From: Apoda limacodes
Lineage: Eukaryota > Arthropoda > Insecta > Lepidoptera > Limacodidae
Length of the DNA: 64,000 bases
Reading direction: 5' to 3'
Assembly (NCBI GenBank): GCA_946406115.1
Contig: OX291550.1
Location: 28,310,722-28,374,721, forward strand
The notes below the pieces were generated by a model. It saw only the letters and a list, made by a program, of their open reading frames with translations, ran no database searches and was not told the DNA's origin. The stretch's first letter is position 1. Each line of letters starts with the position of its first letter. A program made the translations under genes and the position numbers. Positions 1 through 11,106 of this stretch are shown here, one piece after another.

Positions 1-216
1 CTTCTTAATGCGAAAAATACTAAGTGTGTAAAATTTATGACGCCAAATGCCAGAAATATGAGTACAAAATCATCCTTAAATGAAGAAGAAATAGAATTAT
101 TAGACTCAACAGTGTTTCTAGGTATTATATTAAACAATAGGTATGTGGCTTGTTCAATATACTACGACTACCAAGGCACAACATTTACTCCAAATTTTAA
201 GGCTGGCATTTTTTAA
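1..216 (+). pseudogene. Non-LTR retrotransposon reverse transcriptase fragment
   Basis: An open frame enters from the left edge and ends at TAA 214-216. Its first ~50 residues contain NAKNTKCVKF and LLDSTVFLGI, which match the stretch after the catalytic region of lepidopteran jockey/CR1-like reverse transcriptases. The similarity fades after residue ~50, so the last ~20 residues are probably unrelated. No tail or target duplication is visible. It is a relic with no function of its own; the rest of the element would lie outside the window. Confidence 0.55.
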
Positions 217-222
217 TCTTAA

Positions 223-795
223 TATTTTTTAATAATATGTATTTTATGCATATTTTTTGCCTTTTACTTGTACGTAACGAATTAACCTGTTAAACCAATG
301 ACACGTTTTCCTAGTGACTAATACACACTTAACTCTCTATTTCAAAAACTACTGAACCAATTTTAATGAAACTTGCATTGTTCACTAAAATGGACTATAT
401 TTCTAGTCCAACTAAAAAATATTTCTTGCAATCCAACTTATAGTTTTAAAAATAGTGTGGGCAAACATACAAATATACATACATTCACTTATTAAATATA
501 GTACACATGTTAAGAAGTATAGACTAACATATATATAAACTATGCAACAATACGGGTCAAATTGATAACCTCCTTTTTTAAGTCGGCTAAAAAGTTATGT
601 CTTCCCTTAGGGTAGAGGATATTTCCATTAAAACTAAAAGTATCTGTGCATTATATACAATTATAATGGATTTCCTAATTTATAAATATAACTATGTATT
701 AAAATTTAAATAGAAAATCTACTTTTAAATATTAATACACACTAAATATAGATACAATATATTTAGAGTTCTACAAAAAGGGAGCGATTTGATTT
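223..795. other. AT-rich sequence without a gene
   Basis: No coding potential seen. Positions about 330-480 have the wording of generic lepidopteran repeats ('aaaactactgaaccaattttaatgaaa'-like). The missing first exon of the cuticular gene could lie here, but I found no convincing short ATG exon with a GT donor. Confidence 0.4.
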
Positions 796-928
796 TAAAA
801 GGGTTGGCAACATGCATGTGAGCAAGACCCCTGGACCCCTGGTGCTGCAAGCGTCTATAGGTTATGAAAACCGCCCAACACCATGAGGCATTCACGTTGG
901 TTTTTCACCTTAGGTGTTTAAAAAAATA
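796..928 (+). repeat. Degraded LINE 3' tail
   Basis: A diverged copy of the same tail seen at 1160-1280: 'gggttggcaac', 'cccctggtgctgcaagcgtc' and 'caccttaggtgtttaaaaa' occur in the same order. It lies just upstream of the cuticular exon. Confidence 0.6.
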
Positions 929-1039
929 GTTTTCAAACTTTGAACAAGTCATAAAACATTATAAGTATAATTATTTTTATGCTTATATTTCTTATTCTTT
1001 TTCCAGGGTGTTATTATGTATACATTCTGTTTTTCACAG

Positions 1040-1143
1040 ATCTTAGTTCTCGCTTTTGTGGCTGTTGCCGCCGCTCTTCCCGCGGAAATAGAACTGAAAT
1101 CACAAAGCTTCGAAATCAACCCTGATGGACAATACGAATCCCG
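1040..1143 (+). CDS. RR-1-type cuticular protein, upstream coding exon
   Basis: This exon encodes the hydrophobic core of a signal peptide (ILVLAFVAVAAALPA) and the start of the mature protein (EIELKSQSFEINPDGQYES). It ends inside an Arg codon at a GTGAGT donor (1144), and the next exon (3724) restores the frame. The product should be secreted by epidermal cells and bind chitin in the cuticle. The start is uncertain. TTTTTCACAG before 1040 is a good acceptor, and cuticular genes usually have a tiny first exon carrying Met plus a few residues. An in-frame ATG at 1016 lies behind another acceptor-like TTTTTCCAG at 1006 and would give an equally plausible signal peptide. I prefer 1040. No TATA-linked first exon was found. 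Confidence 0.8.
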
Positions 1144-1159
1144 GTGAGTATTACCACAA

Positions 1160-1280
1160 TATAGGGTCGGCAAAGCGCGAGTGATACCCCTGGTGGTGCA
1201 AGCGTCCACAGGCTACGGTCACCGCTTACCATCAGGCGGATCGTTCGCTTGTTTGCCACCTTAGCGGTATTAAAAAAAAA
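1160..1280 (+). repeat. LINE 3' tail in intron
   Basis: 'gggtcggcaaagcgcgagtg', 'caccgcttaccatcaggcgg' and 'gtttgccaccttagcggta' followed by an A-run are the 3' end of a widespread lepidopteran jockey-like LINE. It begins within about 20 bp of the splice donor. Confidence 0.75.
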
Positions 1281-1363
1281 TCCTTTCATTTTACTTTGCT
1301 CGAGTAAATCTCTTATAAGTTTAGATTTTTTTCTTTCCTCACTGTATTATTGTCATATATCAA

Positions 1364-1440
1364 GGAACTAGTCCGTCTATTTAGTTTAGGAACTAGTCCA
1401 TCTATCTAGTGTAGGAACTAGTCCGTCTATCCTGTTTAGG
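1364..1440. repeat. 25-bp tandem repeat, 3 copies
   Basis: 'ggaactagtccgtctatc' recurs at 1364, 1389 and 1414, a 25-bp period with a few substitutions. Confidence 0.85.
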
Positions 1441-2339
1441 TGAAAAACTATCAGGGTTAAAAAGCTTCAATTTCACATGGGCATATTAATGACACCGACA
1501 AAGTAGTAAAATAAAATCTTGATCTTTTGTTTGTTGTCTCCCCCACACGTAAAGTAGGTATGATTTGTAAGTTGTATGTTAATTTTAAATATATTTGTAG
1601 ACTAGCTGCTGCCCACGACGTCGTCTGCGTGAACGCTATACTATCACACCACTTATTGTGAACGAAACCATAACGCGATCTAATTTGACGCCAACGCCGT
1701 CTATTTAGCAAATAGGAAACATTTTTATATGGTGAAAAATTATAACACATCTAAGTTATGACTTTACAAGATTTTTTAACATAAAATAAATGGCTATGTG
1801 TGAGTAGAATAATTAATAATTAAGAAGCAAGTCCAATATGCGTCGTTAGATTACACGTTGATACAGAATGCGTTGAAGAAATAATAGTGCAAACAACCCC
1901 TTAATTGAAAAAATCACAAAAAATTTCTTTGGTATGACATAAAAAGATTGAAGTATAGAGTAAATAATATTTTATGTTCTCTATTTTAATTATCGAATTT
2001 TTAACCCCCATTCGACCCTTAAAAACAACCCCTTGATAAAAAATTGTTTAAAAAAATGTCTTTTGATGAAATGGAAAGGATTTAAATGTTATTCCACATT
2101 CTCGAAAATGATTATCATATTCTCAAGCCTTTCAACCCTTAAAACTACCCCTAAATTAAAACAGTAAATATATATGATGGTTGGCCCCTCCGAGCAATAC
2201 ACATACTTACCTTCATTCAAATGTGTCATATAAACATAAATGAACGTTGGTATGTATTCAAGCCTACGTTTCCAAAATATATGTCCTTAATATATACATA
2301 AGACAATAGTTTTGGGTCTCTATTACTGTGTACTTTCAC

Positions 2340-3700
2340 TTTGCTCCAAATATTCACACTCCGAAATTTTCAGTTTACTAAGTAAAAAAAATACGATTAG
2401 TTTTTGGACCATAACTCCTTCAATTTTGATGCTATCACAACTTATAAAAAACCATTTTAAAGGTAATTAAAAGAGCTACAACTTTTTTCATTTGCAATAT
2501 ATAGTGAAAAACCTTTTATTTTAAAACGGTGAAGGGTCAAAGGGCTCGAGAGAGACTGTGATTGCGCTGCCGCGCGCTCTTTAAATAATCATATCTCCGT
2601 CAATTTTTTTCTGACAGAAAAAAAAAAGAAAAAAAAATCATTTTTGAGATATTATGATATGAAAAAAGGTGGTTTTTGTAAAAATTCGAATTTTTTTTTT
2701 TCTTAAAATCGTGATTTTATTGAAAAATATGTGTCCTAATGCAGCCAAACTGCTAGAATCCATCAAGCTCTTTATGTTAAAGTTAATTCTAGACGGAATA
2801 GGCTTAATTTTAATTTTGGTGGAAATGGCACTTATGAAACCCATTGATTTAAAAGAAAAACCATTAGATGTTCCTTTTATTTGCATTACAGCTCACTCAT
2901 TTTACGTGCAAAAGAATTTTTACTGTGCTCATTTTGAAGCTTATTTCAAGCACTAACGTTGATTAATTTAAATTTCAGACAAAATAAAAAAACGGCTTTG
3001 ATCTTTCATATCTAGCTTAATATTGCACTTAGAACATTTTACAAAAAACCGGTTTGTTCAGTTTTTTACCTGCTACAATTTTGTTCATCAAAAAATTTTC
3101 GTTTAAATGCATATTTTTGGAGATATTTGCAAAAAAACGATGAAAAACGTAAAAAAAATTCGAATTTTCAATTGCCAATAACTTGAAAAGTATTGGATTT
3201 TTTGAAAAACTTTATCGAAAATTTTTTTTTAAGTAATTAGGTCTTCTATCGATATCTGAGAATTATTTTGAAGAAAAAAACTTACACCACCGAGAAGGGG
3301 TGGCAACCACCCCCACGGTGGATGCGGAGTTCAGATCATTTTCACTTTTGAAGTTAAGGGTAGGGTGAGCCTTATTCCAAAATTTCATGCAAATCGGTTC
3401 ACAGTAAAAAAAATCGGACCAATAACGCTTCAATAACTGCACAATTAGGGTTCACTGCTCGTTCCCCGTAGGTGGTAGCGTGATAATATGTAGCCTATAT
3501 GTTGACCCGACTTCTTAATAATATTCGTGCCAAATTTGAAGTAAATCCACGTAGTACTTTTTGAGTTTATCCCGAACATACATACAGACAAACAGACAGA
3601 CAAAAATTCTAAAAACTATATTTTTGGCTTCGGTATCGATTGTATATCACACCCCAAGTATTCTTTCAAAAAAATATTCAATGTTCAGTTTTGACTTTCC
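2340..3700. repeat. Long noncoding interspersed repeat in intron
   Basis: A roughly 1.3-kb A/T-homopolymer-rich stretch with a G+C-richer patch at 3290-3320. It ends in the '(aca)tacagacaaacagac' signature typical of old lepidopteran interspersed elements. No coding frame is credible. Boundaries are approximate and the family was not identified. Confidence 0.4.
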
Positions 3701-3723
3701 TACCATTTTATTATATGTAATAG

Positions 3724-3952
3724 ATTTGAACAATCCGACGGCAACAACCAAGAGCAAATAGGTGAACTGAAGACTGTCACCGACGAGGACAACAAACCAC
3801 GGTCTGTGATCGTACAGAAAGGATTCTACTACCTCCCGGGACCTGACGGCAATTTACACCGTGTCGATTTCTATGCTGATGAAGAAGGTAACCATGTCCG
3901 AAGTGACCTCCTTCCCGAATCTCCTTTGCCTAGTGATCGTGCTACTCAATAA
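3724..3952 (+). CDS. RR-1-type cuticular protein, final exon
   Basis: This exon completes the Arg codon left by the upstream exon and runs 76 codons to TAA 3950-3952. The two exons together encode 110 residues plus whatever an unseen first exon adds, a usual length for a small larval cuticle protein. Key motifs are GELKTVTDEDN, then the Rebers-Riddiford core GFYYLPGPDGNLHRVDFYAD, EEGNH and LLPESPLP. This fits the RR-1 form of chitin-binding domain 4, whose aromatic residues contact chitin. The usual G-Y/F after ADE-x-G is N-H here, so the consensus is slightly off. Such genes normally sit in clusters and are switched on around moults by ecdysone; no neighbour is visible in this window. The class is confident; the orthologue is not assigned. 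Confidence 0.88.
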
Positions 3953-4131
3953 ACATTGAGAGACAATTCGTTATCAGCTGACAACCCTGTTATATATTAT
4001 TAATCGTCGAAACATCTCACAATTTACTGGAGCCTTTAGTCACTGTTAAAATGGTTGATATTATTTGTTATTCTTACAAATATTTCTGCTTTTTACATAT
4101 TACAACATAAGTGTTGTGTGAATGTAAACGA

Positions 4132-4137
4132 AATAAA
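4132..4137 (+). terminator. Polyadenylation signal of the cuticular gene
   Basis: AATAAA about 180 bp after the stop codon. Further AATAAA-like hexamers at about 4202 and 4223 could be alternative signals. Confidence 0.6.
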
Positions 4138-4454
4138 GTGTAGGAATGTTTGTTTTGTTTAATTTATGTGTAAAACCTTATAACGCATTAGCAAATTACA
4201 ACAATAAATTTAAAAAATAACGCAATAAAAGTGTGGTATAATTAATTATTATTTTGTTTTCTTTACTAATGGGGAGGGACTAAGATTTCAAAACCCCGAC
4301 CAAAAGGGGTGTTATAAGTTTATCGTCTGTATCTGTCTCAGGCACCGTATTTCTTAATTGAACCGATTTTGATTTAAGTTTTTTTTTTTTAGGAAGTGAT
4401 TTGAAGGAGAGTGTTGTAAGTCATGTTTTTAAAAGATTTGTTTAGCGGTTTAAG

Positions 4455-5095
4455 TTGTTATTTATTTTTTATACCACTAAGGTGGCAAACAAGCTTACGC
4501 TCCGCCTATGGACGCTTGCAACACCAGGGGTATCACTTGCGCGTTGCCGACCCTTCAGAAATCTAATAACTTCTTTCTTAAAGAACCCCATACTGCAATC
4601 GTTGGAGAAAGCCTTGGCTTACTCCACAACCCAAGCGTTCGCGGGAGCAAGTTTCTCTGAAACGCGACCATTTCGGTTCTAAAGTGTGAGAATGAATTCC
4701 CTGCCGATGGCGAGCGGCACGATGTTAAAAACTAGCCGTGGGCATCATTTTGAACAATTCCTCAGAACATAACCCATTGCACAAGCGGTAGAACACACAC
4801 AGGGAGGCAAAGTCTCTCCTCAGACTTAAGGGCTCGATATCGCAAGTGAGTTTGGAATCGTCGAGTATTCTCATATGGATATCAGGAACTTTTACAGGTC
4901 TGATCGATTCAAAACTTGGTATCCTGTTCCTTTATTGATTATTTGCATGATCATCTTGACTTGATGCTGTGGATTCTGCAGAATACCCAACTCCTTACCA
5001 ATGTACAACAGAGGTGCCATATTTGATCAGGGTCTGATGACGGAGCAGGAAAGAGACATGAGAATAAATTGGTTATGGATTCTAAGCCACTGTCA
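4455..5095 (-). pseudogene. Jockey-like LINE, 3' end of ORF2 plus tail
   Basis: Read on the minus strand, this encodes the C-terminal end of a lepidopteran non-LTR ORF2: IEPLSLRRDFASLCVFYRL, CNGLCSEELFKMM, then SMGFFKKEVIRFLKGRQRAS and DTPGVASVHRR. The standard tail follows (gtcggcaacgcgc... to gccaccttagtggtata). Several frameshifts and stops break it. The tail lies at the low-coordinate end. It is 5'-truncated, as is normal for LINE copies. Confidence 0.75.
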
Positions 5096-5274
5096 CTCGT
5101 TCGAAATTTTTTTTTTAATTTTATTAGATAGTTTTCCTTGTTATAAATATTAATTTGGACATATTACAGATTTCACAGGTTAATTAATACAATTTTAGAC
5201 CCTGTGCATTACATCTTTTATTTTTTTGTCTTTTTATCACATTTTATTGCTATTGTATAGCAATTCTATCTTAA

Positions 5275-8200
5275 TAATAGATAAACGCTCGACTTGACTT
5301 ACCTAAAAATCGTAGCTTCTTGACAAATAGATAAACTCTCGACTTGACTTATCTAAACTTCGTAGCTCCTTCACCAGTAGATAATGCTCGACTTAACTTA
5401 CCTAAATATCGTAGCTCCTTAACAAGTAGATAAACGCTCGACTTGACTTATCTAAACTTCGTAGCTACTTGACCAGTAGATAATGCTCGACTTGACATAC
5501 CTAAAGTTCTTAGCTCCTTGACCGATAGATAAAATCTCGACTTTACTTATGTAAAGTTCGTAGCTCTTTGACCAATAGATAATGCCCGACTTGACTTACC
5601 TAAAGTTCGGACCTCCTTGACTGATAGATAAACGCTCGACTTGACTTATCTAAAGCTCGTAGCTCCTTGACCAGTAGATAATGCTCGACTTGACTTACCT
5701 AAAGTTCTTAGCTCCTTGACCGATTGATAAACTCTCGACTCTTTACATAAGTCATTATGTAAAATTCGTAGCTCTTTGACCAATAGATAAAGGCTGGACT
5801 TGACTTATCTAAATTTCGACGCTGCTTGACTAATAGATAAACGCTCGACTTGACTTATCTAAGGTTCGTAGCTCCTTCACCAATAGATAAATGCTCGACT
5901 TGACTCTTCTCAAGTTCGTAGCTCTTTGACCAATAGATAAACGCTCGACTTATCTAAAGCTCGACGCTGCTTGACTAATAGATAAACGATCGACTTGACT
6001 TATCTAAATTTCGACGCTGCTTGACTAATAGGTAAACGCTCGACTTGACTTATCTAAGGTTCGTAGCTCCTTCACCAATAGATAATTGCTCGACTTGACT
6101 CATCTAAAGTTCGTAGCTCTTTGACCAATAGATAAACGCTCGACTTGACTTATCTTAAGCTCGACGCTGCTTGACTAAAAGATAAACGCTCGACTTGACT
6201 TATCTAAGGTTCGTAGCTCTTTAACCAATAGATGAGCGCTCGACTTGACTTATCTAAAGTTCGTAGCTTCTTGACCACTAGATAAATGCTCGACTTGACT
6301 TATCTAAAGGTCGTTACTCCTTGACCAATAGATAAACGCTCGACTTGACTTATATAAGGTTCATAGCTCCTTGACTAATAGAAAACCACTCGACTTGACT
6401 TCTCTAAAGTTCGTAGCTAATTAAGTGATAGATAAACACTCGAATTTACTTACCTTAAGTTTGTAGCACCTTGACTAATAGATAAACGTTTAACTTGACT
6501 TATCTAAACTTTGTAGCTCCTAGACCAATAGATAAACGCTCGACTTGACTTATCTAAAGTTCGTAGCTCCTTAACTAATAGATAAATGCTCGACTTGACT
6601 CATCTTAAGTTCGTAGCTCTTTGACCAATAGTTAAACGCTCGACTTCTCTAAAGCTCGACGCTGCTTGACTAATAGATAAACGCTCGACTTGACTTATCT
6701 AAGGTTCGTAGCTCTTTAACCAATAGATGAGCGCTCGTCTTAACTCATTTAAAGTTCGTTACTCCTTGACCAATAGATAAACGCTCGACTTGACTTATAT
6801 AAGGTTCATAGCTCCTTGACTAATAGAAAACTACTCGACTTGACTTCTCTAAAGTTCGTAGCTAATTAAGTGATAGATAAACACTCGAATTTACTTACCT
6901 TAAGTTTGTAGCACCTTGACTAATAGATAAACGTTTAACTTGACTTATCTAAAATTTGTAGCTCCTAGACCAATAGATAAACGCTCGACTTGACTTATCT
7001 AAAGTTCGTAGCTTCTTAACTAATAGTTAATCGCTCGACTTGACTTATCTAAAGTTCGACGCTCCTTGACTAATAGATAAACGCTCAACTTGACGTATCT
7101 AAAGTTTGTAGCACCTTGACCAATAGGAAATCGCTCGAATTGACTTATATGAAATTTGTAGCTCTTAGACTAATAAATAAACGCTCGACTTGACTTATCT
7201 CAAGTTAGTAGCTCCATGACCAATATATAAACGGTCGACTTGACTTATCTCAAGTTCGTAGCTCCTTGACCAAAAAATAAACGCTCGAGTTGACCTACCT
7301 AAAGTTCGTAGCTCCTTGACCAATAGATAAACGTTCATCTTGACGTCTCTAAAGTTTGTAGCTCCTTGACTAATAGATAAACGCTCGACTTGGCTTATCT
7401 AAAGTTCGTAGCTCCTTAACTAATAGCAAATCACTCGACCTGACTTATCTTAAATTTGTAGCTCTTAGACTAATAGATAAAAGCTTGACTTGACTTTTCT
7501 AAAGTTTGTAGCTCCTTGACCAATAGATTACCGCTCGACTTGACTTATCTAAGGTTCGTAGCTCCTTCACCAATAGATAAATGCTCGACTTGACTCTTCT
7601 CAAATTCGTAGCTCTTTGACCAATAGATAAACGCTCGACTTATCTAAAGCTCGACGCTGCTTGACTAATAGATAAACGATCGACTTGACTTATCTAAATT
7701 TCGACGCTGCTTGACTAATAGGTAAACGCTCGACTAGACTTATCTAAGGTTCGTAGCTCCTTCACCAATAGCTAATTGCTCGACTTGACTCATCTCAAGT
7801 TCGTAGCTCCTTGACCAAAAAATAAACGCTCGAGTTGACTTACCTAAAGTTCGTAGCTCCTTGACCAATAGATAAACGTTCATCTTGACGTCTCTAAAGT
7901 TTGTAGCTCCTTGACTAATAGATAAACGCTCGACTTGGCTTATCTAAAGTTCGTAGCTCCTTAACTAATAGCAAATCACTCGACCTGACTTATCTTAAAT
8001 TTGTAGCTCTTAGACTAATAGATAAAAGCTTGACTTGACTTTTCTAAAGTTTGTAGCTCCTTGACCAATAGATTACCGCTCGACTTGACTTATCTAAGGT
8101 TCGTAGCTCCTTCACCAATAGATAAATGCTCGACTTGACTCTTCTCAAATTCGTAGCTCTTTGACCAATAGATAAACGCTTGACTTATCTAAAGCTCGAC

Positions 8201-8640
8201 GCTGCTTGACTAATAGATAAACGATCGACTTGACTTATCTAAATTTCGACGCTGCTTGACTAATAGGTAAACGCTCGACTAGACTTATCTAAGGTTCGTA
8301 GCTCCTTCACCAATAGCTAATTGCTCGACTTGACTCATCTCAAGTTCGTAGCTCCTTGACCAAAAAATAAACGCTCGAGTTGACTTACCTAAAGTTCGTA
8401 GCTCCTTGACCAATAGATAAACGTTCATCTTGACGTCTCTAAAGTTTGTAGCTCCTTGACTAATAGATAAACGCTCGACTTGGCTTATCTAAAGTTCGTA
8501 GCTCCTTAACTAATAGCAAATCGCTCGACCTGACTTATCTTAAATTTGTAGCTCTTAGACTAATAGATAAAAGCTTGACTTGGCTTTTCTGAAGTTTGTA
8601 GCTCCTTGACCAATAGATTACCGCTCGACTTGACTTATCT
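5275..8640. repeat. Satellite array, ~50-bp monomer
   Basis: About 68 tandem monomers. A typical one is 'gataaacgctcgacttgact' + 'tatctaaagttcgtagctcc' + 'ttgaccaata' (50 bp), with 2-15 differences between monomers. Most begin with AGATAA, and many have TTATCT 14 bp later, its reverse complement. The 3' part shows higher-order repeats: a ~545-bp block starts at 7261, 7805 and 8351, and a 445-bp block recurs from about 6421 to 6866. It starts abruptly after AT-rich DNA and ends at 8640. It is not a CRISPR array: there are no unique spacers and the context is eukaryotic. Confidence 0.95.
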
Positions 8641-9695
8641 TCAGAATCTCTAGACAAGTTTTAGGGGGAAAATCAAGCATAGAAACGTCACCAAATAATC
8701 AAGATCTTTGCCAAACAATCTAACAGCAATCCCTCTTTACAAAAATTTTCAAATTTCTAGTAATTAAATATGTCTATCACTTTTATATATCTCTTTTAAA
8801 CTTAACAAACATGAAATAATCCTATTCTTTTTTAACATTATGCATCTCATTTTATGATATCATCAGATTATACTAATTTAAATTCTAATGTTTTTCAGTC
8901 AAAAAGCTTTTTAAGAACACTTTTGAATCGTTAAAACTTAAGTAACACTTTTGAATCGTTAAAACTTAAGTAACTCTTTTGAATCGTCAAAACTTAAGTA
9001 CCTAATGTTACTTCAATACCAAGCCTCTCCATAGTTACAGTTTAAGTTTTTCTGTGAGTTATGTTAGTAAGAGTTGCAAGTTGTTGAGTTAGTCGTCAAT
9101 TTTATCAATTCTCGACTTAAAATTCAACTCATAATTACTGTGTGGAAGTTTGCCAGGATTAAAGCGAGTGGCAGTCTTTGGTATCTGCCTACCACTCTGG
9201 GAAACAGGCTTGATGTTTTGTATTTATGTATAAAATTACTTTACAAGAAAACCTTTATCTTGAGTTTAAATTTCTCAAGAATTTGCTCTTTAATTTTTTC
9301 GAATAATATATATATAATATGACATTTTCGAAAAATATGTCATAAGCCTGGTATTCATAGAAATCTATGTCTAAGGAAAAAAAGTAATGTTCGAGTGTAC
9401 GTCAGCGCATTTTCTATTATGCAAATGAGCTATTCATGGAATTTTATGAAAATATGTAAAAGATAATCGAATACAGGGAGGAAACAGAATATTTTATTTG
9501 AAATATATTTTCGATAAATAATTTATAAAACGAAATTTTATATTTATGCAAGAATTACAATCAATCTCGAAAACCACTTTTGTCTTTCTGATACAATCAT
9601 ACAAATTAATTCTTGAGTAAATTAAACTGTTCTGACGTGGTAGTCAAAATAAAATGCTGTGAATTACGCGATACTTGCGACCAGACACTGTAGGA
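8641..9695. other. AT-rich spacer with a small tandem repeat
   Basis: No gene seen. Three 28-bp copies of 'aacacttttgaatcgttaaa' + 'acttaagt' lie at 8916, 8944 and 8972. A short ORF at 9074-9322 has no recognisable features. Confidence 0.5.
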
Positions 9696-11106
9696 CAGAG
9701 GTTCCCAGACTTTATTCTCATAGACCACTTTCAAAATTTAGCCGGTTTCGGTGGACCTCCTACAGCTACATTTCTACCATTTTCCTTAAACTGGTCAAAA
9801 CATGTGACGATTAGATCTAACTTTGGATATTTGCGTTGCGGCTGAGTTCCAACCACGAATTACATAATAGTTTTCGAAAAAAAGTGAGAATCAATTGGGC
9901 AATTAATTAATTGATTGTGCTGTGAGTGGATGTCAAAAAAGTAATGTAGGACAATCAAAAATGTGATTCCATCCAACTTTAGTTTTTTGACATACACAGC
10001 ACAAAGAACCAATCAATTCTCACTTATTTCATTTAGAAAACTCCCCATTCGGAGATGTAAAAATAATAATAAAATAGTATATTTTTTTTGTGTTGTATTT
10101 ATTCAAATATGTAATTATTACACTATTATTTATATCTTTTACATTGTAATATGATAACAGTCGTAATGTAATTAAATTAAACGTTAAAAACGTAACGTAA
10201 CTTCTACAATGACAATCACAAAATAGTCATAATTTTAATGGGAGGGATGTACTTGTTGGATTGACAGCAAATTATCAATTCTTCAGCTTCAGTTTTGTAA
10301 GGAATAACCACGAATCTCCCCGTTCCGTAATATTCAATCTGCTTCTTTTTTTTTGTTAAAAGGTTTTTAAGGACACTAGAACGTTTTTTTGACAAAATAT
10401 GATGAGAGAAACGCTATCAAAAGCTTTCTCGCAATATCACAGTGTCAATTTTCGAGGCCAAAATGTTTGATACCCTCTTTTAAATTTTACCTTCAGCTCC
10501 TCATTAGTGCTTAGCTCGAGTAGCTCCTCTTGTAATAATTATATAATATAACACATTCTCCACTTCCGTTTCATCAAATGGATCCATGGTGGTATTTCCA
10601 TCGTCAGAATATCTTCAAATCTGATTTTGAAGTCATCATGCAGGTCAATTTAATGTTGAACGTATGTCTGAATATCCTCATCAAGGCATTCTATATCTGT
10701 CACAAGTTTGAAAACTGGAAAAATTCGCGCCGGCATTATTTTGTTTCATAAAATTTGAGTTAAACAAGAAGACTGAAATTACACTTTATGTTTTTATTTT
10801 ATTGAGGCTGTCGTCTTGTAATTGTAAATTAATGTCATTAATTATTTTTAACAAATCTGTCAAATACGCGATGTCTGCTTTGTAATTGATCGGGTTTTCT
10901 TTTAAATCTGGATCTTTACTTTCCAGAAACTCTAAAATGGATTCAAAAAGTGAGCAAAATCTTGTTAAACATGCACCTTTCGACAACTAGCGTACTTCAG
11001 TATGTAAGAGCAATTGTAGGAAGTCTTAATTATTTTCATCGCCTATTTGTGCAAATACACGCATATTCAATGCATTGCTTCTTATTTTCTTAACTGCATT
11101 TTGCAA
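9696..11106 (-). pseudogene. Decayed hAT transposase (ZBED5-like)
   Basis: On the minus strand, one frame from about 11106 to 10786 reads LQNAVKKIRSNALNMRVFAQ, then LLHTEVR-stop-LSKGACLTRF and IAYLTDLLKIINDINLQLQD. This is the catalytic-core and helical region of ZBED5/FAM200-type hAT transposases. A TAG stands where the family has Trp (LLHTEVRW). Further fragments at about 10650-10270, in shifted frames, resemble the C-terminal dimerisation region (EELLELSTNEELKVKFKRGY; LLTKKKKQIE). A hAT-like terminus, CAGAGGTTCCCAGACTTT, sits at 9696. The opposite terminus and the 8-bp target duplication were not found. At least one further stop and several shifts make it inactive. Confidence 0.7.
9884..10026. 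repeat. Imperfect inverted repeat inside the hAT relic
   Basis: 'agtgagaatcaattgg' with 'gtgctgtg' and 'atgtcaaaaaa' at 9884-9950 reappears in reverse complement at 9962-10026. The arms are ~60 bp with mismatches. Confidence 0.55.

Larger units (their letters stand above)
1144..3723 (+). other. Intron of the cuticular protein gene, filled with repeats
   Basis: A phase-2 intron with GTGAGT donor and TAATAG acceptor. It contains a LINE tail (1160-1280), three 25-bp tandem copies (1364-1440), a fragment of the common 'tagctgctgcccacgacgtcgt' repeat (about 1600-1700), and a long low-complexity repeat (about 2340-3700) ending in 'acatacatacagacaaacag'. Open frames inside, such as 2669-2956, have no recognisable protein content. 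Confidence 0.7.

Noticed and set aside
2669..2956. 95-codon ORF in the cuticular intron
   Set aside because: Low-complexity, repeat-derived, no domain, and spliced out by the GTGAGT/TAG pair.
5275..8640. CRISPR-like appearance of the regular ~50-bp repeats
   Set aside because: There are no unique spacers; repeat units abut and all diverge gradually. The window is eukaryotic.
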